NCBI GenBank assembly: GCA_003223995.1 | Contig: QHYA01000154.1 | Coordinates: 1 to 27,630, forward strand | From: Acidobacteriota bacterium | GTDB lineage: Bacteria > Acidobacteriota > Polarisedimenticolia > QHYA01 | Length of the DNA stretch: 27,630 nt | Reading direction: 5' to 3' | Shown: piece by piece, positions 9,073-15,958 of the stretch | How the letters are laid out: each line of letters begins with the position of its first letter | Position numbering within the stretch: position 1 is the stretch's first letter | Position numbers and translations under genes: made by a program | Notes under the pieces: generated by a model | What the model saw: the letters and a program-made list of their open reading frames with translations, nothing else | What the model was told of the DNA's origin: nothing | The model's database searches: none

Positions 9073-9543
9073 TCATTCTCTCGATCCGAGCGGCACGTAA
9101 TACTGCACGCCCCGATCCATCGATTCGATCCTCTCCACGAGGTCGTCCATGTCCGCCTCGCGCTGAACGAAGTCGATGTCCGTGGTGTCGATCACCAGCA
9201 GCGACGTCGCGTCGTAATGAAAGAAGAAATGATTGTACGCCTTGTTGACCTCGTTGATATACGCCTCCGAGATCTTGTCCTTTGCGAAGAGGTAGTCGGC
9301 GATCGTCAGTTGCTGGAAGAGATCGCTTTGCGCCAGCTCTCGCTGCTGGTGATAGCGGTTCAGCAGGAAGAAGAGCTGCGCCTGGAACGCCGCGGCCGGA
9401 CGGTCGCGGTAGAAATCCTCCAGGAAAGGGTTCTCGACGTTCTCCATCACCTGTCGCGCATCGAACCTCGGCGCCAGCCTCTCCACCAGGCTCGTCTTGC
9501 CGACGCCGATCGGCCCTTCGACCGCCAGGAATTTGAATTTCAC
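9073..9543 (-). CDS. Deoxynucleoside kinase family protein lacking a central ~50-residue segment
   Basis: The 156 residues match the dCK/dGK-like bacterial deoxynucleoside kinases at both ends: P-loop GPIGVGKTS (residues 10-18), ENPFLEDFY, AFQAQLFFLLNRY and IADYLFAKDK, then NKAYNHFFFHYD, the TTDIDFV strand and a QYYVP end. Relatives are about 205-210 residues long. Between FAKDKI and SEAY the usual segment of about 54 residues is missing: the FAYLNL-type helix, the PKPDLVIYLQ strand and the Arg-rich lid. The join is in frame at AGATCT (9270-9275). Without the lid arginines, kinase activity is unlikely. The start is GTG 9543, with no clear ribosome binding site; it overlaps the stop of a small upstream frame as GTGA. 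It sits between pgm and panB, as such kinases often neighbour folK and pan genes. Confidence 0.85.
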   Translation of the reverse strand: MKFKFLAVEGPIGVGKTSLVERLAPRFDARQVMENVENPFLEDFYRDRPAAAFQAQLFFLLNRYHQQRELAQSDLFQQLTIADYLFAKDKISEAYINEVNKAYNHFFFHYDATSLLVIDTTDIDFVQREADMDDLVERIESMDRGVQYYVPLGSRE

Positions 9544-9749
9544 GAGTCAAAGTAGGCATCAGCCACCGCACGAGCCGAGGAACGCCGGCTGCGGAGTACA
9601 TCAACTGCAAGCCGCAAAGTGAGCCGCCAGCCCCCCAGCGCATCAGCTATGGACCGTGGAGCTGGTAGCCGGCCGCCCAGCGCATCAGCCGCGGGCCGCG
9701 GAGCGGACCGCCGGCTGCATGCGCTCATGCAACGACGATGGTGGTCCAT
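9540..9749 (-). CDS. Possible small coupled ORF made of 14-residue repeats (doubtful)
   Basis: A 69-codon frame starts 10 bases after the pgm stop codon and ends with a TGA that overlaps the GTG start of the kinase gene. It is built mostly from 42-bp tandem repeats, so it reads as four loosely similar 14-residue blocks, two of them ending ADALGG. No ribosome binding site or known domain is visible. Translation through it could deliver ribosomes to the kinase start, which lacks its own site. It may equally be a chance reading of repeat DNA. Confidence 0.22.
   Translation of the reverse strand: MDHHRRCMSACSRRSAPRPAADALGGRLPAPRSIADALGGWRLTLRLAVDVLRSRRSSARAVADAYFDS
9557..9724. repeat. Four-copy degenerate 42-bp tandem repeat
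   Basis: Units begin at 9557, 9599, 9641 and 9683, each opening with CATCA and exactly 42 bp apart. Units 3 and 4 are most alike (CATCAGC, a GG.CCG.GGAGC core, then CCGGC), and units 2 and 3 share a CCAGCG end. There are no spacers, so it is not a CRISPR. The period equals 14 codons or about four DNA turns. The repeat fills most of the 216-bp gap between pgm and the kinase gene. Confidence 0.75.
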
Positions 9750-9759
9750 CAGCGGCAAA

Positions 9760-11580
9760 TTATAGTTCGCCGGTCCTCTGGCGCGCCAGGGACTCCATGG
9801 CCGCCGCCAGAGCCTGCGCGCGCGCGTCCACCCTTTGCCGGAGGTCGGTCGAATACGGCTTGCCGTGAACCTGAACGTAAACCTTGATCTTCGGCTCCGT
9901 CCCGGAGGGACGGATGCTGACCCGGTCCGTCCCGTCGCCCGAGAGATCGAAAACGAGCACATCGCCACGGGTCCCCTCGACCTCTCCGGTCATCTTCCCG
10001 CTCTCGGGGTCGCGCACGGCGCCTTCGCTGCGGTCGATGACCCGGACGACCCTCTCCTCCCCGAGCCGTTTCGGAAGGTCGGACCGCAGGGACGCCATGA
10101 GGCCCCTCATGACTTCGAGTCCGCGGCCGGCTCCGGAGGGGAACGTCACGCCATGAGTGATCTCGCGAAAGTAGCCGTGGCGCCGGTAGAGATCCTCCAG
10201 ATCGTCGATCAGGCTGCGGCCCCGCGCCCGGGCCATGGCGGCACGCTCGCAGAGAAGGACGGCGGCCTGGGCGGCGTCCTTGTCCCTCACCTCGGGTCCA
10301 CGGAGGTATCCATGCGATTCCTCCGTTCCGAAGACGAAGAGCCCCGGATCGGGGAGGTTCCGGATTGACTCCGCGATGTACTTGAAACCGACGAGCAGGT
10401 TCCCGCGGACCTCGATACCGCGGCCGGCGCAGATCCTGTCCACCAGGTCGGTTGTGACGAGGGTCTTGTAAACGACGCCTCCGGCCTGCAGCGTGCCTTT
10501 CCTCGCCAGATGGTCGACAACGTGATCGACGAGAAGGGACCCGATCTGGTTGCCATTGAGAAAGACCCAATCGGAACCGGAGCGGACGGACGCGCCCAGC
10601 CTGTCGGCGTCCGGATCGCTCGCCAGGACGAGATCGGCGCCCATCTCATCAGCGGCGGACTGGGCGACCTGGAGCGCCGCGGGGACCTCCGGATTGGCGA
10701 TCTTCCCCGGCACCCCGGGGAAATCGCCATCGGGCGCCCATTGACGCTCGACCTGGAACAGCTTCCGGAAACCGGCTTCCTGGAGGACCGGCCAGACCGA
10801 CCGGGTTCCCGTGCCGTGAAGCGGCGTGAAGACGGCGCTGATCCGGCGCGCCTCGTTCAGGCACAGGCCCGAGACATAGCTGATGTAGGCGCGATCGACT
10901 TCCTCGCCAATGTCACGCCACAGTCCCGCCGAGCGCGCCTCGGCCTCGGCCATCGCCCGCAGCGTCCCGACGCGCATGACCTCCTCGATGATGTCCCTGT
11001 CGTGGGGGTAAACGACCTGCCCGCCGTCGGACCAGTACGCCTTGAATCCATTGTCGGTGGGAGGATTGTGCGAGGCGCTGATCACCACTCCGGCCGCCGC
11101 GCGCAGCCGCCGGACGGCGAAGGATAGCTCCGGGGTCGATCGAGGCGAATCGAAGAGCAACGCGCGGACGCCGTTGCCGGCGAGGACGGAAGCGGTCTTC
11201 TGCGCGAAGTGGCGGGAGCCATTCCGGGTGTCGAAGGCGATCACTACGCTCAGGGGATCCGAGGGCGGCCTGCGCGGCGAGGAGCGGAGCAGGGAAGAGG
11301 CGAGCCCCTGGGCGGACTCGCCGATCGTGCGGTCGTTGATGCGGTTCGGCCCCACTCCCATCGGACCACGCCGCCCGCCTGTCCCGAAAGGGATCACCTC
11401 TCCGAAGGCGTCGTTGAGCTCCTCCCATGCGCGGGAACCGACGAGTCGCGAAATCTCCTCGTGGTGGTCGGCGTACTCTTCCCCCTGCGCCCACCTCTGG
11501 AGATGGGCTCGGGCCTCGCGGGAGAGCGTCCCGCGCCGCCAGGCCTCGTCGATCTCCTCCAGGATCTTTGCTGAGATCAT
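9760..11580 (-). CDS. Phosphoglucomutase/phosphomannomutase family protein (PgcA-like)
   Basis: A 606-residue alpha-D-phosphohexomutase. An N-terminal ~60-residue helical region leads to FGTGGRRGPMGVGPNRIN, characteristic of the PgcA/PGM2 subgroup. The phosphoserine loop ISASHNPP puts the catalytic serine at residue 170, the metal loop is DPDADR, the sugar loop is GTEESHGY, and the phosphate-binding loop RPSGTEPKIKVY is near the C-terminus. It interconverts hexose 1- and 6-phosphates; glucose or mannose preference cannot be settled here. The ATG at 11580 overlaps the folK stop as ATGA, with a GAGGGG just upstream, so translation is coupled. The larger upstream frame is a shadow running across folK. 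Confidence 0.92.
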   Translation of the reverse strand: MISAKILEEIDEAWRRGTLSREARAHLQRWAQGEEYADHHEEISRLVGSRAWEELNDAFGEVIPFGTGGRRGPMGVGPNRINDRTIGESAQGLASSLLRSSPRRPPSDPLSVVIAFDTRNGSRHFAQKTASVLAGNGVRALLFDSPRSTPELSFAVRRLRAAAGVVISASHNPPTDNGFKAYWSDGGQVVYPHDRDIIEEVMRVGTLRAMAEAEARSAGLWRDIGEEVDRAYISYVSGLCLNEARRISAVFTPLHGTGTRSVWPVLQEAGFRKLFQVERQWAPDGDFPGVPGKIANPEVPAALQVAQSAADEMGADLVLASDPDADRLGASVRSGSDWVFLNGNQIGSLLVDHVVDHLARKGTLQAGGVVYKTLVTTDLVDRICAGRGIEVRGNLLVGFKYIAESIRNLPDPGLFVFGTEESHGYLRGPEVRDKDAAQAAVLLCERAAMARARGRSLIDDLEDLYRRHGYFREITHGVTFPSGAGRGLEVMRGLMASLRSDLPKRLGEERVVRVIDRSEGAVRDPESGKMTGEVEGTRGDVLVFDLSGDGTDRVSIRPSGTEPKIKVYVQVHGKPYSTDLRQRVDARAQALAAAMESLARQRTGEL

Positions 11581-12113
11581 CTCCCCTCGAGCTTCCATTC
11601 GACAGTTTCCTCGATGCGGTCCCGCACGCGACGCACCACTGCCGGGTCCTCCAGGGTTGCGAGCATCTCGCTGGCCGTCCTCTTCTCGATCGGGTGCATC
11701 CAGCCGGGCGCGATCTCGACGAGAGGCTCCAGGACGAAGCGTCTCGCGTGCATTCGCGGGTGCGGCAGTGTCAGTTCGGCCCCCACGATCACCGCATCGT
11801 TCCAGGCCAGCAGGTCGATGTCTATGGCGCGAGGCTCTCCCTTCGGCGACCGGGCGTCCCGGCGCCGTCCCATGTCGCTTTCGACCTGAAGGCAGGCCGC
11901 CAAGGTCTCGGCGGGTTCCAGATCGGTGCTCGCGAGGACAGCCATGTTCAAGAACCAGCGAGAATCTGCCGCGGTGCCGACCGGCTCGGTCTCGTAGATC
12001 CCGGAGACCCGCAGAGGATCGATCCCTTTCTGCCGAAGGCGGCGCAGCGCCTCTCCGAGGTTTCGCTCGCGCTGTCCCTCGTTGGCCCCCAGCGAGAGCA
12101 TGATGGCAGCCAT
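11577..12113 (-). CDS. folK: 2-amino-4-hydroxy-6-hydroxymethyldihydropteridine pyrophosphokinase
   Basis: A 178-residue HPPK that transfers pyrophosphate from ATP to the pterin in folate synthesis. Conserved parts are LSLGANEG at the start, SGIYETEPVG, WFLNMAV, the signature RAIDIDLLAWND with its metal-binding aspartates, and LPHPRMHARRFVLEPLVEI. There are two possible starts, ATG 12113 and ATG 12101; neither has a ribosome binding site. A TAATAT box at 12127-12122 would put the transcript start only a few bases before the first ATG, so a leaderless or near-leaderless message is possible. It heads the leftward block and is coupled to the mutase gene by ATGA. Confidence 0.93.
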   Translation of the reverse strand: MAAIMLSLGANEGQRERNLGEALRRLRQKGIDPLRVSGIYETEPVGTAADSRWFLNMAVLASTDLEPAETLAACLQVESDMGRRRDARSPKGEPRAIDIDLLAWNDAVIVGAELTLPHPRMHARRFVLEPLVEIAPGWMHPIEKRTASEMLATLEDPAVVRRVRDRIEETVEWKLEGR

Positions 12114-12132
12114 CGCGAGGTATATTAGCTGA

Positions 12133-12161
12133 TTGACCGCGGTCGGGCCGGCGGCTAACAT
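12133..12161 (+). promoter_or_regulatory. Probable sigma-70-type promoter for the TPR-glmU-glmS-uvrD-efp block
   Basis: TTGACC (12133-12138), a 17-bp spacer and TAACAT (12156-12161) lie in the 98-bp gap between the divergent folK and TPR genes. Spacing is ideal and each box differs from consensus by one or two bases. The expected transcript start is near 12168, giving a leader of about 45 bases to the ATG at 12212. Confidence 0.5.
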
Positions 12162-12211
12162 TAAGATTTTCGACCGGATTCCCAGCAGCATCCCCCCGGA
12201 GGACCAGCCCG

Positions 12212-12850
12212 ATGGTCACGGCGAAGAAGAAGCCCGTCAGCAAGGTCCCTTCCCAGCGAGAGGCGGCTCCCCCCAGGGGCGGCCGGACGGCCGGCGCGAG
12301 CCGGCGGTCGGTGACAGTGACCCCTCCGAAGCCGCGCTGGAGCGAGCAGTACGAGCAGGCCGTCAAGGAGTACGCCCGCGCCGTGGAGCAGGTTCAACGC
12401 CGGAACTGGGCCGAGGCCCAGCCCCTGCTCGAGGAGCTGGTGAAGCGCTACGGTGAGGAAGCCGATCTGCTGGACATCACCGACCGGGCCCGCACCTACC
12501 TCAAGATCTGCGCGAGGCACCTCCACCACGGAGGCACGCGCAGCCCTCAGGGCGCGTTCCTCCTCGGCGTCTTCCACAGCAACCGCGGGGAATACGACGA
12601 GGCGCTGCGGATGTTCGAGGAGTCCCTGGCCGGCGATCCGGGCTCCGACAAGATCCTCTACGCCATCGCCGCCGTGCGGGCTCTGAAGGGGGACCGGGGC
12701 GGGGCGATCGACTACCTGAGAAAGGCCGTGGCGGCCGACGACCGCAACCGCATCTACGCCCTCAACGATCCCGATTTCGACTCGATCCGCGATGAGCCGG
12801 AATTCATCGACCTTGTGGAGCCAGAGGAGGCCGGTGGCCGGCAGAAGTAG
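12212..12850 (+). CDS. TPR-containing protein of unknown function
   Basis: A 212-residue, probably cytoplasmic protein. The first ~40 residues are basic and low-complexity (Lys/Arg/Pro). From about residue 45 it is helical with TPR-like units: QYEQAVKEYARAVEQ and NWAEAQPLLEELVKRY; AFLLGVFHSNRGEYDEALRMFEESL, a classical TPR; and ILYAIAAVRALKGDRGGAIDYLRKAV, followed by a YALNDPDFDSIRDEPEF segment that is a common C-terminal cap in bacterial TPR proteins. A GGAGG site sits 9 bases before the ATG. It is the first gene of the plus-strand block and overlaps glmU by 17 bp, so it is co-translated with it; a scaffold role is possible but unproven. Confidence 0.85.
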   Translation: MVTAKKKPVSKVPSQREAAPPRGGRTAGASRRSVTVTPPKPRWSEQYEQAVKEYARAVEQVQRRNWAEAQPLLEELVKRYGEEADLLDITDRARTYLKICARHLHHGGTRSPQGAFLLGVFHSNRGEYDEALRMFEESLAGDPGSDKILYAIAAVRALKGDRGGAIDYLRKAVAADDRNRIYALNDPDFDSIRDEPEFIDLVEPEEAGGRQK

Positions 12851-14231
12851 GCCGCTCCACATCGTCATCCTGGCCGCCGGGCTCGGCAAGCGGATGAAGT
12901 CCGCTCGCACCAAGCTCCTCCACGAAGTCGCCGGAAGACCGATGATCGACTACGTGCTCGATGCCGTCCTGCGCCTGCGGGCGGAGAGGAGGATCATCAT
13001 CATCGGGAACCAGGCCGAAGCGGTCCGCGAACGCATTCCCCCAAGCCGTTTCGAGACCGTCTTGCAGCGCGAGCAGCTCGGCACGGGCCATGCGGTCCTC
13101 CAGACCGAGAAGCTCCTCTCCCGAGCGAGAGGAGACGTGCTGATCCTCAACGGCGATCTACCGGGCATCGCGCCGGCGACGCTGCGCCGGTTCACCGATG
13201 GGCACCGCTCACAGGGAGCCGCCGCATCGGTCCTGACTGCGATCCTTCCGGACCCCGCTGGCTACGGCCGCGTTGTCCGCGACGAGGAAGGGAAGTTCCT
13301 GCGGATCGTGGAACACGCGGACGCCACTGCGGCCCAGAGACGGATCCGGGAGATCAACGCGGGGGTCTATTGCTTCTCCACGGCCGCCCTGTTCCGGATG
13401 CTGCGGCGGCTGCGCCCGCAGAACCGTCAGGGCGAGATCTACCTGCCGGACGTCCTGGAGCTTCTGGCCGCCGAGGGGCTGGGCGTGCGGGCCGTCCAGC
13501 ACGCCGACGCCTGGGAGGTGCTCGGGGTGAATTCCCGCTCGGAGCTGGCCGAAGCCTCGCGGAGGATCAACCAGCGCCGCGTCGAGGCGCTGATGGAGGG
13601 GGGGGTCACGGTTCTCGATCCGGGAAGCACCCGTATCGGCCCGGAAGTGAGAGTCGGCCGGGACACCATCCTTCACGGGAGCGTCCATCTCGGCGGGCGC
13701 ACGAGCGTCGGCCGGAACAGCCTCATCTGTCCGGGCTGCTTCATCATGGACTGCCGGATCGGAGACGGGGTGACGCTGCTTCCCTACTCGGTTCTCATGG
13801 AAAGCGTCGTCGGCGACGGTTCCCGGGTGGGCCCCTTCGCCCACCTGAGGCCGGGGACGGTCCTGGCAGCGGCGGTGCACGTCGGGAACTTCGTCGAGGT
13901 GAAGAAGTCTCGGCTGGGCACCGGGACGAAAGCGAACCACCTCTCCTACCTCGGCGATGCCGAGATCGGCAGCGGCGTCAACGTGGGGGCCGGCACGATC
14001 ACCTGCAACTACGACGGGGTCGCGAAACACCTGACGGTGATCGAGGACGGAGCCTTCATCGGCTCGGACACGCAGCTCGTCGCGCCCGTGACCGTGGGCA
14101 AGGGGGCCTACGTGGGCACGGGAGCAACGATCCGCGAGCATGTCCCCCCCGGAGCCCTGGCCGTCAGCGCGGGCAAGCAGCGCAACATCGATGGCTGGGT
14201 CGAGCAGAAGAAGCGCGAGTTGAAGGGTTAG
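12834..14231 (+). CDS. glmU: Bifunctional UDP-N-acetylglucosamine pyrophosphorylase / glucosamine-1-phosphate N-acetyltransferase
   Basis: A 465-residue enzyme, close to the usual 455-460. The N-terminal uridylyltransferase domain has the LAAGLGKRM nucleotide loop with the following lysine (TKLLHEVAGRPM), QLGTGHAV, LNGDLPGI and the EINAGVY strand. The C-terminal left-handed beta-helix shows hexapeptide repeats and the acetyltransferase stretch FVEVKKS, KANHLSYLGDAEIG and GAGTITCNYDG. It makes GlcN-1-P into GlcNAc-1-P and then UDP-GlcNAc for peptidoglycan and LPS. The start is GTG 12834 inside the end of the TPR gene, preceded by GAGGAGG; the frame extends further upstream but family alignment begins here. 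It lies 12 bp before glmS. No segment appears to be missing, unlike its neighbour. Confidence 0.95.
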   Translation: MAGRSRPLHIVILAAGLGKRMKSARTKLLHEVAGRPMIDYVLDAVLRLRAERRIIIIGNQAEAVRERIPPSRFETVLQREQLGTGHAVLQTEKLLSRARGDVLILNGDLPGIAPATLRRFTDGHRSQGAAASVLTAILPDPAGYGRVVRDEEGKFLRIVEHADATAAQRRIREINAGVYCFSTAALFRMLRRLRPQNRQGEIYLPDVLELLAAEGLGVRAVQHADAWEVLGVNSRSELAEASRRINQRRVEALMEGGVTVLDPGSTRIGPEVRVGRDTILHGSVHLGGRTSVGRNSLICPGCFIMDCRIGDGVTLLPYSVLMESVVGDGSRVGPFAHLRPGTVLAAAVHVGNFVEVKKSRLGTGTKANHLSYLGDAEIGSGVNVGAGTITCNYDGVAKHLTVIEDGAFIGSDTQLVAPVTVGKGAYVGTGATIREHVPPGALAVSAGKQRNIDGWVEQKKRELKG

Positions 14232-14243
14232 GAGCGCAGCGCC

Positions 14244-15941
14244 ATGTGCGGGATCGTCGGTTACATCGGACCCAAGAACGTCACGGAGGTGCTCGTCGAC
14301 GGGCTGAGGAGGCTGGAGTACCGCGGGTACGACTCTGCCGGAATCGCCGTGGTGCGCGACGGAAGCATCGAGATCCGCCGGTGCGCCGGAAAACTGCGGA
14401 ACCTCGAACAGGTCCTCTCGCGCCAGCCCGTCTCGGGCTCTTACGGCATCGCCCACACGCGCTGGGCGACGCACGGCCGGCCGAGCGAAGAGAACGCCCA
14501 CCCGCACAGGGACTGCTCGTCGAGCGTCGTCGTCATCCACAACGGCATCATCGAAAACTACCTCCACCTGAAACGCAGCCTGGCATCTTCCGGCCACCGG
14601 TTCGCCACCGAAACCGACACGGAGGTCTACGCGCACATGGTGGAGGCCAACCTCAGGTCAGGACTGACGCTGGAGGAATCGGTCCGCCTGGCGCTGGGCG
14701 AGATCACGACTCGCGACATGGTCTTTCTCGACGACGGCGAGGTCGCCGTGATCACCCGCGACAACGTGCTCCTGACCGACAGCAAGGGAGGGCCCCGTCC
14801 GCTGCGCTCGCAGAGCATCTCCTGGGACCCCCTGCTCGCCGAGAAGGGGGGCTACCGCCATTTCATGCTCAAGGAGATCCACGAACAACCGCGGGCCATA
14901 CGGGACACGCTCTACGGGCGCATCTGGCTCGACCGCGGGACGGTGGACCTCGGTCCAATGGAGCTCTCGGAAAAGGATTTTCAGACCGCTTCTAGGGCGA
15001 TCATCGTCGCCTGCGGCACGTCCTGGCACGCCGCTCTGGCGGGGAAGTTCATGATCGAGCGGCTGGCGCGCATTCCGGTCGAGGTCGATTACGGCTCCGA
15101 ATACCGCTACCGGAAGGCGGTGGTGACGCAGGACACGCTGCATGTCTTCGTCACGCAGTCCGGTGAGACGGCGGACACGATCGCCGCCCTGCGCGAGGCA
15201 AAGGCGCTCGGGGCGAAGTGCCTCTCGATCTGCAACGTCGTGGGCTCCATGGCGACCCGGGAGTCGCACGGGGTCATCTACACCCATGCCGGACCGGAGA
15301 TCGGCGTCGCCTCGACGAAGGCCTTCGCCACCCAGCTGGTGGCCCTCTACCTGCTGGCGCTGCATCTTGCCCGCTGTCGCGGCGCCCTTTCAGAGGAGGA
15401 GATCCGCTCCCATGTGCAGTCCCTTGCGCACTTGCCGGCCCAGATCGAGCACGTGCTGAAAACCGAAGGAGAGATCGAGGCGCTCGCCAAGAGGCTCTTC
15501 CACGCCACCGACTTCCTCTACCTGGGCCGCGGGATCAATTATCCGATCGCCCTGGAAGGCGCGCTGAAGCTGAAGGAGATCTCCTACATCCACGCCGAAG
15601 GCTATCCGGCCGGCGAGATGAAGCACGGACCGATCGCGCTGATCGACGAGCATATGCCGGTGGTTGCGCTGGCGGTCAGGGATTCTGTTTACGAGAAGAT
15701 GGTCAGCAATATCGAGGAGGTCAAGGCCCGCCTCGGAGTGGTGATTGCTCTGACCAGCGAAGGAAACAACGAGCTGGACGGGAAGGCGGACCATACGATC
15801 AAGGTTCCGGCCGCCAGCGACCTCGTCACGCCGGCGATCCTCGTCGTGCCGCTGCAGTTGCTCGCCTACCACATCGCCCTGCTGAGAGGCTGCGACGTGG
15901 ACCAGCCCCGGAACCTCGCCAAGAGCGTTACGGTCGAGTGA
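14244..15941 (+). CDS. glmS: Glutamine--fructose-6-phosphate aminotransferase missing part of its glutaminase domain
   Basis: GlmS converts fructose-6-phosphate and glutamine to GlcN-6-P. The N-terminal nucleophile Cys2 (MCGIVGYIG), RGYDSAG, HTRWATHG and HNGIIENY are present, and both SIS isomerase domains look complete (CGTSWHA, TQSGETADT, GPEIGVASTKAF, GEMKHGPIAL, NLAKSVTVE end). The protein has 565 residues against about 609. The loss maps to residues ~151-157 (14694-14714), where LALGEI runs straight into TTRDMVFLDDGE. The usual GAYAI...GSPL...ASD stretch of about 45 residues, part of the Ntn-hydrolase sandwich, is absent and the frame is kept. The glutaminase half should not fold normally. 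An AGGAG site lies 9 bases before the ATG. Confidence 0.93.
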   Translation: MCGIVGYIGPKNVTEVLVDGLRRLEYRGYDSAGIAVVRDGSIEIRRCAGKLRNLEQVLSRQPVSGSYGIAHTRWATHGRPSEENAHPHRDCSSSVVVIHNGIIENYLHLKRSLASSGHRFATETDTEVYAHMVEANLRSGLTLEESVRLALGEITTRDMVFLDDGEVAVITRDNVLLTDSKGGPRPLRSQSISWDPLLAEKGGYRHFMLKEIHEQPRAIRDTLYGRIWLDRGTVDLGPMELSEKDFQTASRAIIVACGTSWHAALAGKFMIERLARIPVEVDYGSEYRYRKAVVTQDTLHVFVTQSGETADTIAALREAKALGAKCLSICNVVGSMATRESHGVIYTHAGPEIGVASTKAFATQLVALYLLALHLARCRGALSEEEIRSHVQSLAHLPAQIEHVLKTEGEIEALAKRLFHATDFLYLGRGINYPIALEGALKLKEISYIHAEGYPAGEMKHGPIALIDEHMPVVALAVRDSVYEKMVSNIEEVKARLGVVIALTSEGNNELDGKADHTIKVPAASDLVTPAILVVPLQLLAYHIALLRGCDVDQPRNLAKSVTVE

Positions 15942-15958
15942 ACGTCGGGGCTGTCACG

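Noticed and set aside
2309..9275. AGATCT as a specific deletion signal
   Set aside because: AGATCT occurs at many other places in intact genes here (for example near 2199, 6965, 7684, 13436, 15579 and 23921), so the hexamer alone is not a signal; only its presence at two junctions is noted.
9557..9724. CRISPR array
   Set aside because: The 42-bp units are contiguous and degenerate, with no unique spacers, and no cas genes are nearby.
13209..14636. Minus-strand open frame of 475 codons
   Set aside because: Antisense to glmU and glmS, both of which are clearly recognisable.
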